A DNA stretch of 63,888 nucleotides, from NCBI GenBank assembly GCA_001803635.1, contig MHDU01000051.1:1-63888 (forward strand), written 5' to 3'. Numbering within the stretch: the stretch's first letter is position 1; every line of letters starts with the position of its first letter. Source of the DNA: Nitrospirae bacterium GWB2_47_37. Lineage in GTDB: Bacteria > Nitrospirota > Thermodesulfovibrionia > Thermodesulfovibrionales > Dissulfurispiraceae. The position numbers and the translations under genes are program-made. The notes below the pieces were generated by a model. The model searched no databases and was not told where the DNA came from. It saw only the letters and a program-made list of their open reading frames with translations. Positions 33,601 through 42,619 of this stretch are shown here, piece by piece.

Positions 33601-33790
33601 CATCTCTTTCATGGGGAGGCTTATGCGCCTTATTTTCTATGTCCCAGCCGAGGGCTTTGAATAATGGGTTTATGAAATCAATTCTGACCTGAGCCTCAAG
33701 ATAGCCTTTTGAGAGATAATGGGTCTTGTCTTTCTCAAATTTTGAGATTAGTGTGAGAAGCTTTTCCCTGAATATACCGCTATCGCTCAT
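30692..33790 (-). CDS. Single-polypeptide (type IIG-like) restriction-modification enzyme, Eco57I/TaqI family
   Basis: The protein has 1032 aa. The N-terminal nuclease has D77 in GRPDYNF and E91-x-K93 in FIEAK (PD-(D/E)xK). An N6-adenine methyltransferase core follows, with YYTPKYIVDYIV, D395PACGSGSF (motif I) and N575PPY (motif IV). The C-terminal TaqI-like target-recognition region spans about 700-960. Two palindromic DNA elements are inserted in frame: residues 519-537 and about 811-834. The second lies inside the target-recognition part. No separate specificity or nuclease gene is needed. It forms an accessory locus with the HEPN/MNT pair. Confidence 0.93.
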   Translation of the reverse strand: MSDSGIFREKLLTLISKFEKDKTHYLSKGYLEAQVRIDFINPLFKALGWDIENKAHKPPHERDVIVELSPETTGRPDYNFRINGATKFFIEAKAPSVALDDINHILQAKSYAWSTKEVYFVILTDFEEFRLYDASLKPNPKFPNEGLILDFKYTDYLAGIEKLWELSKERVEQGSLEALLPKDTKSKRLRIPPDKSFLEDLTDWRTELAKDIHKRNPEFDAKLLNDVVQRLLDRIVFIRIAEDRRIRPDRELWEIAAQWKEEGKRKPIMTHLKDLFKEINDDLNGDIFKPHACETAETDSSLLSDIIENLYFPKSRYRFDAIGVELLGSIYERYLGSTIRVTPQRVKVEEKPEVRKAGGVYYTPKYIVDYIVKNTVGKLVEGKTPRQIEKIKILDPACGSGSFLLGAYQYLIDYHLKYYREHPKEAQTLHLFPYWKISPEELALPIHEKAKILRNNIFGVDIDPQAVEITMMSLYLKALEGERGLLPRKQHLLPSLGNNIKCGNSLIGYDIFEQGQLYEGTAPELRAKGRRFGTVPVAELSDEDKSRINPFDWNSKSVGFGEIMANSGFDCVIGNPPYVRQEMIGEFKEYFQKRYEVYHGTADLYAYFIEKGVSLLKTNGLFSYIVANKWMRANYGEPLRRWMKKQRIEEITDFGDLPVFESATTYPCIVRIRKGTAASQFSATQVKTLNFSKLSDYVSENSFAIEKSSLDDKGWSLVNKQSQNLLNKLRKAGSPLGEYVKGKIFYGIKTGLNEAFVIDEETKNRLIKEISKSKEMIKPFLLGRDVKRYESPQSERYLILMPKGWTHAQISHSREGGNPEKRQLDARLRTSGMTEKNAWLWFSETYPAIASYLAPFADRGKKRYDKGEYWWELRACDYYEEFEKPKIIVPAIVKSASYAFDREGFYSNDKTTIISTDDLYLLGILNSKVSDFVMHSIASTKQGGYFEYKPMYISRLPIRTIDFNNPSEKAIHDKLVSLIDRMLELHKKKNSLPPSAERDKIEREIAVTDEKIDEIVYGLYGITKEERRIIEG
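30732..30759. repeat. 28-bp direct repeat, copy 2
   Basis: It lies within the last codons of the intact restriction-modification gene and matches 30200-30227 at 27 of 28 positions. Confidence 0.85.
31290..31359. repeat. 70-bp palindromic element inserted in frame in the restriction-modification gene
   Basis: It is bounded by GTCAT and ATGAC. It holds two perfect hairpins: TGCCCGA/TCGGGCA (31294-31316) and ATTCCCGC-CTTC-GCGGGAAT (31337-31356). The second fits the ATTCCC-N8-GGGAAT pattern of dRS3-like repeats. It encodes the SREGGNP and RLRTSGMTE type peptide, often seen where such repeats enter genes. Confidence 0.85.
32183..32234. repeat. Second palindromic element in the restriction-modification gene
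   Basis: The ends are inverted: AGGGACAGTCCCGAAT at 32183-32198 against the complement of 32218-32234 (AGGGACTGCCCCAGAAT). A GC-rich hairpin (ACGG...CCGT, 32201-32216) lies between them. It encodes GTAPELRAKGRRFGTVPV between methyltransferase motifs I and IV, without breaking the frame. Confidence 0.75.
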
Positions 33791-33799
33791 TTGCTCAAG

Positions 33800-34225
33800 T
33801 TACGGTTTCAATCCGGTCTGCATATACCACGGCGTCTCCGTCGGCTTCTGGAAGCCGCAGAGCTTATAGATATAATCGCTCACCTGCTCCGCCGTAAACG
33901 GCCTCATGAGAACGCCGCTCACCGTCTTCGCCTGAATAAGACCTACGAGTTCCTCATTTGTAGTTCCGGAAGAAGCAATGAGGAGGATTTTAAGAGACTC
34001 ATTTTTACTCTTTATCTCTTTCGCGAAATCAACGGTTGATTCGTCCTTGATGACGGAATCGAGAATAAGAGTACAGCAGTTTTCTATATCTCCAATAACC
34101 GCTTCAAGCTGCTTTGTGGTGTCGAAATATTTTGCCTTTACACTGCTTTCAAATTCCCTTAACGCCCAGCCGATGGGATGCACCAAATCTTTTTTTACGC
34201 ATACCAAAACCAATTTCTTCGACAT
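33800..34225 (-). CDS. Degenerate receiver-domain protein
   Basis: The protein has 141 aa and a single CheY-like fold. The phospho-acceptor position is present (D56 in TLILDSVI) and the Thr/Ser position is in LLIASSG. The conserved Lys of the KPF motif is Arg (LMRPFT) and the N-terminal acidic pair is reduced to one Asp in CVKKDL. It may be a pseudo-receiver working without normal phosphorylation. It lies 9 bp before the restriction-modification gene and 10 bp after panB. Confidence 0.75.
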   Translation of the reverse strand: MSKKLVLVCVKKDLVHPIGWALREFESSVKAKYFDTTKQLEAVIGDIENCCTLILDSVIKDESTVDFAKEIKSKNESLKILLIASSGTTNEELVGLIQAKTVSGVLMRPFTAEQVSDYIYKLCGFQKPTETPWYMQTGLKP

Positions 34226-34235
34226 CTATCCTCCC

Positions 34236-35039
34236 TTAAAATGAATGTTCTTTTCCCGGAAATACGCCCTTCTCAACTTCTTCTCTATACTGTTTTACAG
34301 CCTTCAAAGCGTCTTTTTTAAGATCGGCATACCTCTTTACGAATTTAGGCGTAAACCTCTCGAATAACCCTATAACGTCGTGCAGCACCAAAACCTGCCC
34401 GTCGCAATGAACGCCCGCGCCGATGCCTATGGTCGGGATCGACAGCTTTTTTGTTATCTGTTCCGCGAGCTTCGCGGGTATGGCTTCAAGAAGCAGGGAA
34501 AACGCGCCCGCATCCTGAAGTATCTTCGCGTCCTCCATAAGCCTTTTTGCGGCTTCCTCGGTTTTGCCCTGAATCTTATAACCGCCCATCCTGTGAACGG
34601 CCTGCGGGGTAAGTCCTATATGAGCCATTACCGGAATTTCGGCCTTTGTCATCGCCTCTATTTTTTCCGCCGTCTCTCTGCCGCCTTCTATTTTCACCGC
34701 CTGCGCGCCCGCTTCTTTAATAAAGCGTCCCGCGTTCCTTACCGCGTCCTCAATGCTCACCTGATACGAGAGATACGGCATATCTCCGATAACCATAGCG
34801 CTCTTTGCCGCCCTCGAAACCATCTTTGTGTGATATACCATTTCATCCATAGTGACAGGGAGTGTATTTTCGAGCCCCTGAACTACCATAGCGAGCGAAT
34901 CTCCTACTAAAATAGCATCTATGCCTGCCTCATCCATGATCTGAGCGAAGGGATAATCATAGGCGGTGAGCATAGTAATCTTCCGCCCTTCCTGCTTTTT
35001 TTTCAAAAAATCGTTAATTGTAGTTTTCTGTTTTTCCAT
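34236..35039 (-). CDS. panB: 3-methyl-2-oxobutanoate hydroxymethyltransferase (pantothenate synthesis)
   Basis: I place the start at ATG 35039, where recJ's TAA overlaps it (TAATG). An upstream in-frame start at 35117 lies inside recJ and adds unrelated residues. The 267-aa product has [53 protein letters not shown] and [18 protein letters not shown]. It adds a hydroxymethyl group from methylene-THF to alpha-ketoisovalerate. panC and panD are not in this window. Confidence 0.97.
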   Translation of the reverse strand: MEKQKTTINDFLKKKQEGRKITMLTAYDYPFAQIMDEAGIDAILVGDSLAMVVQGLENTLPVTMDEMVYHTKMVSRAAKSAMVIGDMPYLSYQVSIEDAVRNAGRFIKEAGAQAVKIEGGRETAEKIEAMTKAEIPVMAHIGLTPQAVHRMGGYKIQGKTEEAAKRLMEDAKILQDAGAFSLLLEAIPAKLAEQITKKLSIPTIGIGAGVHCDGQVLVLHDVIGLFERFTPKFVKRYADLKKDALKAVKQYREEVEKGVFPGKEHSF

Positions 35040-35057
35040 TATTCCATCGCTCCATTG
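35034..35057. repeat. Three 8-nt units at the recJ/panB junction
   Basis: Units: TTCCATTA, TTCCATCG, CTCCATTG. They supply the last codons of recJ and the start codon of panB. On the minus strand they read TGGAGCGATGGA, as in the ruvC repeat. Confidence 0.7.
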
Positions 35058-36769
35058 TTTGATTTTGACGGCCTTATCGCCTTTAAATTCAACTGCACGT
35101 ATTTTCCGCCGTCCCATTCATTTATTATCGGATGAAACGCCGCGTCAATCGCGCCGGCGTTTTCAACGGCATCGAGCAGTCCTCCGAAATCAAAACCTAT
35201 GCTGTCTACGCTTCTGCCGTTCTGCTTCAAGCGCATCTTCAGATGATTTTTCCCCACAACCCTCGGCTGCATGACCTCGAAACCCTTCCCTCCGAACAAC
35301 GGTTCCTCGTTTCCGCATCCGAAAGGCTCCAGGCGCGCAATTTCGTTTATCAAATCTATGGTAACATCCGACATGGAAACGGCCGCGTCTATGTGAAGTG
35401 CAGGCACGCGGTCGTCATCGGAAACCGAATCCGCGGCAATCCCCGAAATCATTTCCCTGAACCGTGAGATATCTTCGGACAAGAGGCTCAATCCCGCCGC
35501 CTGTTTGTGTCCGCCGAACCTCTTCAGCACGCCCTTACACTTCGTGAGTCCCTCATGTATGTCGAACGCGGGTATGCTCCGGGCAGAGCCTTTAGCCGTG
35601 CCGTTTTCTATAGATAGGATAAATGTCGGCCTGTAGTATTCCTCCGCGATCCTCGAAGCTACTATGCCCACCACTCCGAGATGCCACCCCTCCGATGCTA
35701 AAACAATAGCGCCGCCAATCTCGAATTTTTGGAGCATTCCTTTTGCTTCATTATAAACGACTTCCTCTATTTCCTGCCTCTTCGAATTCAATTCATTAAG
35801 CCGCTTCGCAAGGCCTTCGGCCTCGATTTCCGAATCCGTGGTTAAAAGCCTCACTACATCCGCCGCGTCCGCTATCCTGCCGGCGGCATTAATCCTCGGT
35901 ATGAGCACGTAGGGCAATAATGTTGTTTTAAAAAAATCGGGCTTTATCCCGGCCGCGTCCTTCAACGCCTTGATGCCTGCCCGTTGTCCCGATTGAATGA
36001 GCTTAAGACCTGCTTTAAGAATAATTCTATTGTCTCCCGTCACAGGCACAACATCCGCGGAGGTCCCGATTGCCGCAAGGTCAAAAAATTCATGCACGTC
36101 ATCGATGTTATTCTCAAACAACCCCATAACGAATTTAAAAGCAACACCGGCTCCGGATAAATTTGAGAGTTCAGAGTTATAAGCTAAGAGTTTGGGATTG
36201 ACTATTGCAAAGGCATCAGGCAATTCATATTCACCTATTGCCTTTCTTACGGGTTCATGATGGTCGGTAATGATTACATCGATTCCGAGGGCGGTTGCCT
36301 GCGAGACCGCGTCAAACGATGTAATGCCGCAGTCAACGGTTATTATCAGCCGCGCGCCTCTCTCTTTTGCCTTCTCGACGCCGGCAGTCCCGAAGCCGTA
36401 GCCGTGCGCAATCCTGTCGGGTATGAAATAATCTGCATCTATGCCGAATTTCTTCAGGCCTTCCATCATTATCGAAGTTGCTGTGACGCCGTCGGCGTCG
36501 TAATCTCCGCAAATCAAAACACGTTCTCCCCTGCTCTTTGCCTCGCGTATCCTGTCTATCGCGGTCTTCATATCGGGCAATTCGAAAGGGTCGGATAATT
36601 TACCGATATCGGGATTAAGGAAGGAACTAAGCTGCTCCGGGGTTTTTATTCCCCTGTTGATCAATACCTGCGCGAATGCGGGAGAGACGGAGGCCGCGCG
36701 CGAGACGTAATCAACATACTCGGCATTGGTCTTATTTACCAGCCATTTGTATGTTGTGCCGTCAAGCAC
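35039..36769 (-). CDS. recJ: Single-stranded-DNA-specific exonuclease RecJ
   Basis: The protein has 576 aa. The DHH part has [26 protein letters not shown] and [10 protein letters not shown]. The DHHA1 part has [14 protein letters not shown]-terminal OB-type domain follows. It degrades single-stranded DNA 5' to 3' in repair. [15 protein letters not shown] after AIVNPK is a loop encoded by 7-nt repeats. The stop overlaps the panB start. Confidence 0.97.
   Translation of the reverse strand: MLDGTTYKWLVNKTNAEYVDYVSRAASVSPAFAQVLINRGIKTPEQLSSFLNPDIGKLSDPFELPDMKTAIDRIREAKSRGERVLICGDYDADGVTATSIMMEGLKKFGIDADYFIPDRIAHGYGFGTAGVEKAKERGARLIITVDCGITSFDAVSQATALGIDVIITDHHEPVRKAIGEYELPDAFAIVNPKLLAYNSELSNLSGAGVAFKFVMGLFENNIDDVHEFFDLAAIGTSADVVPVTGDNRIILKAGLKLIQSGQRAGIKALKDAAGIKPDFFKTTLLPYVLIPRINAAGRIADAADVVRLLTTDSEIEAEGLAKRLNELNSKRQEIEEVVYNEAKGMLQKFEIGGAIVLASEGWHLGVVGIVASRIAEEYYRPTFILSIENGTAKGSARSIPAFDIHEGLTKCKGVLKRFGGHKQAAGLSLLSEDISRFREMISGIAADSVSDDDRVPALHIDAAVSMSDVTIDLINEIARLEPFGCGNEEPLFGGKGFEVMQPRVVGKNHLKMRLKQNGRSVDSIGFDFGGLLDAVENAGAIDAAFHPIINEWDGGKYVQLNLKAIRPSKSNNGAME
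36167..36194. repeat. Four 7-nt units inside recJ
   Basis: Units: GAGTTCA, GAGTTAT, AAGCTAA, GAGTTTG. They encode [10 protein letters not shown] and resemble the units in the uracil-DNA glycosylase gene. Confidence 0.8.
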
Positions 36770-36778
36770 TAAAACACC

Positions 36779-37675
36779 TTATCTCTTTTTTCCCAAAAGC
36801 ACGACGACAGGACTCGCTATGAAGATGGATGAATATGTCCCTACGGAAATGCCTATGAGCATCGCCAGCGCGAAGTCATGTATCACCTCTCCGCCGAATA
36901 AAAACAGCGCGAAGGCCGCAAGAAAAGTAGTAAGCGATGTTATGATCGTCCGCGAAAGAACCTCGTTAACGCTCCTGTTAACTACCGTTTCGATGGGTTC
37001 TTTGAGCATGCGCTTCATGTTCTCCCGTATCCTGTCGAACACAACGACCGTATCGGTAAGCGAGTAGCCGGCAATGGTCAAAAGGGCGCTTAAAACGATC
37101 AGGTTCATCTCCTTATCGAGGAGATAAAATATGCCGAGTACCGCAAGGACGTCGTGGAATGTAGCGACGGTGGCTCCGACGCCGAACTTTAACTGAAACC
37201 TCCATGCTACATATATCAGAATCCCCGCGGTAGCCATGATTACTGCCCACATTGAGTCCTCCCTCAATTTAGAGCCTACCTTCGGGCCTATCTCTGTGGT
37301 GGAATCTACAACGGGTTTCTTATCCGAGAACTTGGCGGAAAGAACCTGCACTATTTTTTCGGAGAAGCCGCCGAGTTTCTCTTCCTGTTTTTTTACCCTT
37401 ATGAGTATCTTGTTCTCCGTGGGCAGATCCTGCAGGTCGAAATCCCTCAACCCTCCTTCATCCAATGCCTTTCTGACATCGTGCAGGGATACCGATTGCG
37501 CGAACTTTATCTGCACCGCCGTTCCGCCCGCGAAATCGACGCCTAAATTCGCATTGCCGAGGGCTATCTGAACAATAGCTATAATGCCGAGAGTCGATAA
37601 TATGCCCGTAACTATAAAGGCGTATACCTTTTTGCCCATAAAATCTATATTTGTGCCTTTCAGCAGTTCTATCAT
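36779..37675 (-). CDS. secF: Protein translocase subunit SecF
   Basis: The protein has 298 aa with six predicted membrane helices. It has [16 protein letters not shown] in the first periplasmic part, [14 protein letters not shown]-like helices and the RND signature [17 protein letters not shown]. With SecD it uses the proton gradient to pull preproteins through SecYEG. It overlaps secD by 4 bp. Confidence 0.98.
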   Translation of the reverse strand: MIELLKGTNIDFMGKKVYAFIVTGILSTLGIIAIVQIALGNANLGVDFAGGTAVQIKFAQSVSLHDVRKALDEGGLRDFDLQDLPTENKILIRVKKQEEKLGGFSEKIVQVLSAKFSDKKPVVDSTTEIGPKVGSKLREDSMWAVIMATAGILIYVAWRFQLKFGVGATVATFHDVLAVLGIFYLLDKEMNLIVLSALLTIAGYSLTDTVVVFDRIRENMKRMLKEPIETVVNRSVNEVLSRTIITSLTTFLAAFALFLFGGEVIHDFALAMLIGISVGTYSSIFIASPVVVLLGKKR

Positions 37676-39306
37676 ATGCTCAACCTCTTGATCTCTTTCC
37701 TGGAGTGTATGATGTCAAAGACAGTCTTTGTCCCTATAAGGGCTGTGAATAGATTTATCGCCACGCCCAGGCTCAATGTAACCGCGAATCCTTTTATCGG
37801 CCCTGTGCCGAACTGAAATAACACCGCAGCGGTTATGAGGGTCGTTACATGGGAATCGAATATTGTCCAGAACGCCTTTTTATATCCGCTCTCGACCGCG
37901 GCCTTCGGCGTTTTGCCGCCCCGTATCTCCTCCCGCATCCTTTCAAACATAAGGACGTTCGAATCGACCGCCATGCCTATGGCAAGGATTATACCGGCAA
38001 TACCCGGCATTGTAAGGGTTGCGTTAAGGGATGCCATAGCCCCCAGCAGAAGCAATATATTAAGCACAAGGGCAAAATCCGCTACGACTCCCGACAGCCT
38101 GTAATAAAAAATCATGAATATAACGACTAATATTGTGCCTACAAGGCCCGCCATTTTCCCGGCCTCGATAGAATCCCTTCCGAGAGAAGGACCCACCGTA
38201 ACATTCTGGAGCGTTTTAACGGGGGCAGGCAGTGCGCCGGCCCTCAGCACTATCGCGAGGTCTTTTGCCTCTTCCATCGCAAAGCCGCCGCTTATCTGGG
38301 CATCGCCGCCGCCTATCCTTTCCTGTATCACAGGCGCGGAATAAACATTCTTGTCCAGTATGATAGCCAACCGTTTTTTTACGTTCTGCGCCGTTATATC
38401 CTCAAATATCTTAGCGCCGGTGCTGCTGAACTTTATAGAGACGTATGGCTCGCTGAATCTCTCGTCTATGCTTACCCTCGCTTCGGTCAAAAGGTCTCCG
38501 CTGAGCAATGTCTCTTTTTTAAGAAGAATCGGTCTTTTCGTAACAACGCCGGTCTCCTTATTCGCAACCCTCTGGAATAATATCTCATCCCCTTCCGGGA
38601 TCTTATTTTTGAATTTCTCCAAAAGCTGTATTTCTTCCTCCGGCATGATAGAAGGAGGCATCTCTGCCGCAAGAGACGATTCGTCGTCAACTATCTTGAA
38701 TTCGAGTTGTGCCGTCTTGCCTATTATCTCGACAGCCCTTTTCGGGTCCTTCACTCCGGGCAACTGCACAACTATCTCGTTTTCACCCTGCCTGTGAATT
38801 ATCGGCTCCGCAACGCCGAACTGATCTATCCTGTTCCTGATGACCTCCAATACCTGATCTGTTGCCGTATCCTTAATCCTTTTCCTTTCCGTTTCCGATA
38901 TTTTATACTTCAGCACATCCTTGTCTTGAGAAAATGTCATCGACGGATACATTTCCTGCATCGTCTTTCTGGCATTCAGCGCTGCCGGCGCATCCGCAGG
39001 CGTCACAACCACAAACATCCCGTCTTTTTTTACGCCCGCCTGTATCTTTTTCCTTTCGAACACGCCGCTTAAGGAAGACGCGATCCTTTCCGTCGCGATC
39101 TCGACGGCCTTCTCGCCCTCGACTTCAAAGACAAGATGGAGTCCGCCCTGAAGGTCGAGGCCCATGACTATTCCCTTATTAGGCATAATTTTTTTCCACC
39201 ACTCGGGCATTCCCTGAAAGAGCGGGGTGTTAGGCAAAAAGAAAACTGCGGCAATAACCACGGTAAGGGCTATAAGGACAATCCTCCACAACACACCTTT
39301 TTTCAT
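37672..39306 (-). CDS. secD: Protein translocase subunit SecD
   Basis: The protein has 544 aa. An N-terminal TM helix is followed by [14 protein letters not shown], the periplasmic P1 domain ([35 protein letters not shown]) and five C-terminal helices with [17 protein letters not shown]. Full length. It works with SecF and YajC, encoded on either side. Confidence 0.98.
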   Translation of the reverse strand: MKKGVLWRIVLIALTVVIAAVFFLPNTPLFQGMPEWWKKIMPNKGIVMGLDLQGGLHLVFEVEGEKAVEIATERIASSLSGVFERKKIQAGVKKDGMFVVVTPADAPAALNARKTMQEMYPSMTFSQDKDVLKYKISETERKRIKDTATDQVLEVIRNRIDQFGVAEPIIHRQGENEIVVQLPGVKDPKRAVEIIGKTAQLEFKIVDDESSLAAEMPPSIMPEEEIQLLEKFKNKIPEGDEILFQRVANKETGVVTKRPILLKKETLLSGDLLTEARVSIDERFSEPYVSIKFSSTGAKIFEDITAQNVKKRLAIILDKNVYSAPVIQERIGGGDAQISGGFAMEEAKDLAIVLRAGALPAPVKTLQNVTVGPSLGRDSIEAGKMAGLVGTILVVIFMIFYYRLSGVVADFALVLNILLLLGAMASLNATLTMPGIAGIILAIGMAVDSNVLMFERMREEIRGGKTPKAAVESGYKKAFWTIFDSHVTTLITAAVLFQFGTGPIKGFAVTLSLGVAINLFTALIGTKTVFDIIHSRKEIKRLSI

Positions 39307-39324
39307 CTATCCGACATCCTCCGA

Positions 39325-39678
39325 TTAATCTTCGTCCGACGCCGCTCTTACGGCGGCAATGTAACCCTTTCCGAATTTCACCTTCACGTTCTCGGCTACC
39401 TTAAGTACAACCGTGTTATTGCCCACGCTTTCGACTACCCCGTAAATGCCGCCTCCTGTTATCACCTTATCGCCCTTTTTAATATTGTCGAGCATCTGCT
39501 TGTGCTCCTTCGCCTTTTTCTGCTGGGGCCTGATGAGAAGAAAATAAAAGACCACGAATATCAATATCAGCGGCAAAAGGCTCGTTATCATCCCCTGAGC
39601 GCCGCCCGGCTGCCCACCCTGCGGGGCAGGACCCATGGCATACGCCTCTGTAACGGTAAAATTCAATAATTCCAGCAT
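39325..39678 (-). CDS. yajC: Sec translocon accessory protein YajC
   Basis: The protein has 117 aa. One TM helix (about 30-50) is followed by LLIRPQQKKAKEHKQML, then GDKVITGGGIYGVVESVG and a basic C-terminus. It associates with SecDF. A CGGAGGTG ribosome binding site precedes the ATG. It is the first gene of the yajC-secD-secF-recJ-panB unit. Confidence 0.96.
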   Translation of the reverse strand: MLELLNFTVTEAYAMGPAPQGGQPGGAQGMITSLLPLILIFVVFYFLLIRPQQKKAKEHKQMLDNIKKGDKVITGGGIYGVVESVGNNTVVLKVAENVKVKFGKGYIAAVRAASDED

Positions 39679-39722
39679 CCGACACCTCCGGTAATCTCTA
39701 AACTTTTAGCATATATACTAAC

Positions 39723-39747
39723 AACCTTACGCAAAAATCGCAAGGTT
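39723..39747. promoter_or_regulatory. Hairpin in the divergent yajC/39762 gap
   Basis: AACCTT (39723-39728) pairs with AAGGTT (39742-39747), with two further inner G-C pairs and a CAAAAAT loop. It lies between the divergent starts and could be an operator or 5'-leader hairpin. No good -35/-10 pair is visible around it. Confidence 0.3.
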
Positions 39748-39761
39748 TTTAGGAAATTTCC

Positions 39762-40370
39762 ATGCTTGACAAAGACAAACGCCCTCATGCAAATTTAATG
39801 ATGGATAATCCGGCAAATGAAAACGTAGGCAAAAAAAGTTTGCCGGTATTTATCTGCCTATTGGCTCTGCTTTTTTTCTCGGTCGATCTGATAACCGAAT
39901 TAGGCGTTGCGGATGGAGTCCTCTATGTATCCGTAGTGTTGCTTTCCATGAGCCTGCCGCAACGCCGATATATAATAATCTTTGCAGGCATGAGTTCGCT
40001 GCTCACCGTTTTAGGCTTTTTCCTTTCCCCTCCAGGAGGCGAATTATGGAAAGTAATCGCCAACCGGCTGCTTTCTCTATACGCCATCTGGGTTACGGCA
40101 ATACTTTCATTGCAGCGGAAAAAGGCCGAAGGAGAACGCGAGAAAGTCATCGATGATCTCCGGGAAGCGAATTCGAAGATTAAAATTTTAAGCGGACTGC
40201 TTCCCATCTGCGCCTCCTGCAAAAAAATACGCGACGACAAAGGATACTGGAACCGGATAGAAACTTACATTCACGACCATTCGGAGGCGGAATTCAGCCA
40301 CGGGATATGTCCGGATTGCGCAAAAAAATTATATCCGGAATATTACAAGGAAAAAGAAAAAACCGGCTAA
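39762..40370 (+). CDS. Four-helix membrane protein with C-terminal four-Cys module
   Basis: The protein has 202 aa. TM helices lie at about 26-45, 50-66, 70-88 and 97-118. A short coiled coil (about 122-145) leads to LLPICASCKKIRDDKGYW and FSHGICPDCAKKLYPEY. AGGA lies 7 nt before the ATG. The last 49 residues are about 75 percent identical to those of the sensor at 10748, so the two are paralogous in this module only. The two CxxC pairs suggest metal or redox sensing. No catalytic domain is present. Confidence 0.8.
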   Translation: MLDKDKRPHANLMMDNPANENVGKKSLPVFICLLALLFFSVDLITELGVADGVLYVSVVLLSMSLPQRRYIIIFAGMSSLLTVLGFFLSPPGGELWKVIANRLLSLYAIWVTAILSLQRKKAEGEREKVIDDLREANSKIKILSGLLPICASCKKIRDDKGYWNRIETYIHDHSEAEFSHGICPDCAKKLYPEYYKEKEKTG

Positions 40371-41152
40371 CAACAGAAAAGTTCCCTTAAATATTTATCG
40401 AAAAGCTCAAGCCCCTTTTTATGCTTATCGGTTAAATCATAATCGATCTTGTTCCAATAAGAAATGATTTCGCCCTCGGTCATGAAGGCCCTCATGGGAG
40501 AATATCTTGCTGCTTCAGAAAAATTCTTTATTGCGACCTCTTTTGCCCTGTTAAGATCTTTTATGAATTTATCCAGCAGTTCCGCTTTGGCGTGAAGTTT
40601 TTTTCTCGCGATCCAAAGAGCAAAAACAAAAGGCAGATTTGTTTTTTTATACCACAGCTCGCCAAGGTCATAAACCCTTACCTCTTGCCTTTTGTCTCTT
40701 GCCTTGTATTTAAGCGCATCGTCCCCGATTAAAAGAAACGCCTCGCCCTCCGAATCCTCCGGGTTTATCGATATATGCAACCTGCACTGAATCCCGTAAA
40801 ATTCCCGGAGTATTATATCCAGCAAGGCAACGGATGTCTCGGACTGGGAAGACACGTATATCGTGCCGCCGTTTAATTCCTCGATCGGTATTTTACTGAA
40901 CAGCAATATACTCTCTATCGGCCCTTGAGAACTTATCGAATGGCCTTCTATTATCCGGTAGATGGACGGATTTTTGAGATATTCTATGGATGAAGAGGGA
41001 CTTACATCCAGATCGCCGTTTCTGAGCATTTTATTAAGGATAGACGGAACCCCTTCTACAAACTCATAAGACGAGCAATCGCACTCTTTTTCGAGCGTAT
41101 AAAAAATCGGGAAAAGGTTAGCGTACGGAATTTTTCCTATTCTAAGTTTCAT
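40367..41152 (-). CDS. mqnA: Chorismate dehydratase MqnA (futalosine menaquinone pathway)
   Basis: The protein has 261 aa, the family size. It has RIGKIPYANLFPIFY, VEGVPSILNKMLRNGDLDVSPSSS, then YVSSQSETSVALLDIIL, FLLIGDDALKY and YDLGELWYKKTNLPFVFALW. It makes 3-enolpyruvylbenzoate from chorismate in the alternative menaquinone route, pointing to menaquinone-based respiration. ARDKRQEVR in the GDDALKY to YDLGELW loop comes from 7-nt repeats. Confidence 0.95.
   Translation of the reverse strand: MKLRIGKIPYANLFPIFYTLEKECDCSSYEFVEGVPSILNKMLRNGDLDVSPSSSIEYLKNPSIYRIIEGHSISSQGPIESILLFSKIPIEELNGGTIYVSSQSETSVALLDIILREFYGIQCRLHISINPEDSEGEAFLLIGDDALKYKARDKRQEVRVYDLGELWYKKTNLPFVFALWIARKKLHAKAELLDKFIKDLNRAKEVAIKNFSEAARYSPMRAFMTEGEIISYWNKIDYDLTDKHKKGLELFDKYLRELFCC
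40683..40703. repeat. Three 7-nt units inside mqnA
   Basis: Units: TCTTGCC, TTTTGTC, TCTTGCC, followed by TTGTATT. They encode the ARDKRQEVR loop. Confidence 0.8.
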
Positions 41153-41156
41153 GTTT

Positions 41157-42605
41157 TTATCCTTTTATAACTCCCATCGGCCTCAATCTCGCCACTTTTC
41201 TGGAAATCCCGGCGTTATGCACAACATCGACTACATTGGAAATATCCTTGTACGCCTCGGACATCTCCTCCGCAAGAGTCTCCCTTCCGGCAGCCCTGAC
41301 AATTATACCCTTATCCTCCATCTCGCGCCATATCGCCCTTCCCTTTGCCTGCCTTATTGCCTGATGCCTCGACATCACCCTTCCCGCGCCGTGGCACGTA
41401 GAGCCGAATGTCTCGCTCATCGCCTTTTCCGTGCCGATCAAGACGAACGACGCCCTGCCCATATCGCCGGGGATCAGCACAGGCTGTCCTAAATTCCGGT
41501 AAACGGCGGGGAGTTCCGGGTGCCCCGGAGGGAACGCCCTTGTGCTTCCCTTTCTATGAACCACCAGCTTTCTCTTTTTGCCGTTGACGATATGCTCCTC
41601 CACCTTTGCTATATTGTGCGCTACGTCATAAATCAATGTCATGCCGAGTTCTGCCGGCGGCATCCCGAATACCGACATGAAAACCTCTCGTGTCCAGTGC
41701 ATGAGGCACTGTCTGTTGCCCCACGCATAATTCGCAGCGGCCTTCATTGCAGCAAAATAATCCTGAGCCTCCGGACTGTTAAACGGGGCGCAGGCAAGTT
41801 CTCTGTCCGGCAGTTCTATATTATATTTTTGTACAGCCCTGCTCATTACTTCAAGAAAGTCAGTGCATACCTGATGTCCGAACCCCCTCGAACCGGTATG
41901 TATCATGACCGTTATTTGGTCTTTAAAAAGTCCGAGCGCATTTGCCGTCTTTTCATCGTATATCTCATCCACATATTGCACTTCTAAAAAATGATTTCCC
42001 GCTCCTAAAGTCCCCTGCTGAGCCCTGCCCCTTTCGTATGCCCTTTGGCTTATAATGGAAGTATCCGCCCCATCGAGACAGCCTCCCGACTCTATTTTTT
42101 CGAGGTCGGACACATCGCCGAGCCCTTTCTCGACAGCCCACCGCGCCCCTGTTAAAAGAAGTTTTCCCTCCTCGTCCGGGCCAAGCCTGATCTTTCCTTT
42201 TGAGCCTACTCCCGAAGGAATTTCATTGTAAAGGGCATCGGCAAGCTCTTTAAGCCTCGGCGCGAGCGTTTCTTTTTTCAGATTGCTCCTTAAAAGCCTC
42301 ACCCCGCAGTTTATGTCGTACCCCACGCCGCCCGGAGATATTACTCCCTCTTTGATGTCAAAGGCGGCCACGCCTCCTATCGGAAAACCGTAACCTGTAT
42401 GTATATCCGGCATTGCCATCGACGCGCCTACAATACCCGGAAGCGTCGCGACGTTAGCCACCTGCTCAACAGAGCCTGATTCCAGATCTTTTTCCAGAAC
42501 AGTGTCCACATAAATAATCCCGTTCGTCCTCATTCCGGGCTTATAACCTTTCGGAACCTCCAGCCTGTTTTCATCTATCCTTTTAAGACCTTCGGGCAAT
42601 GACAT
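41157..42605 (-). CDS. rtcB: RNA-splicing ligase RtcB
   Basis: The protein has 482 aa, full length. It has GGVGYDINCGVRLLRSNL, GTLGAGNHFLEVQYV, MIHTGSRGFGHQVC, LVVHRKGSTRAFPPGHPE and the active-site histidine region CHGAGRVMSRHQA. It joins 2',3'-cyclic phosphate or 3'-phosphate and 5'-OH RNA ends with GTP and Mn2+. The archease gene directly upstream encodes its activator, so this is the self-contained RtcB-archease repair pair. Confidence 0.98.
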   Translation of the reverse strand: MSLPEGLKRIDENRLEVPKGYKPGMRTNGIIYVDTVLEKDLESGSVEQVANVATLPGIVGASMAMPDIHTGYGFPIGGVAAFDIKEGVISPGGVGYDINCGVRLLRSNLKKETLAPRLKELADALYNEIPSGVGSKGKIRLGPDEEGKLLLTGARWAVEKGLGDVSDLEKIESGGCLDGADTSIISQRAYERGRAQQGTLGAGNHFLEVQYVDEIYDEKTANALGLFKDQITVMIHTGSRGFGHQVCTDFLEVMSRAVQKYNIELPDRELACAPFNSPEAQDYFAAMKAAANYAWGNRQCLMHWTREVFMSVFGMPPAELGMTLIYDVAHNIAKVEEHIVNGKKRKLVVHRKGSTRAFPPGHPELPAVYRNLGQPVLIPGDMGRASFVLIGTEKAMSETFGSTCHGAGRVMSRHQAIRQAKGRAIWREMEDKGIIVRAAGRETLAEEMSEAYKDISNVVDVVHNAGISRKVARLRPMGVIKG

Positions 42606-42619
42606 TGAAATCGCCTCCC

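Noticed and set aside
30692-33790. Possible BREX (PglX) or DISARM methylase
   Set aside because: An N-terminal PD-(D/E)xK nuclease is fused to the methylase, and no BREX/DISARM partner genes are nearby, so a single-chain type IIG-like enzyme fits better.
39708-39734. Possible yajC promoter (TTGCGT with TATGCT)
   Set aside because: Spacing is only 15 nt and both boxes are poor; not strong enough to list.
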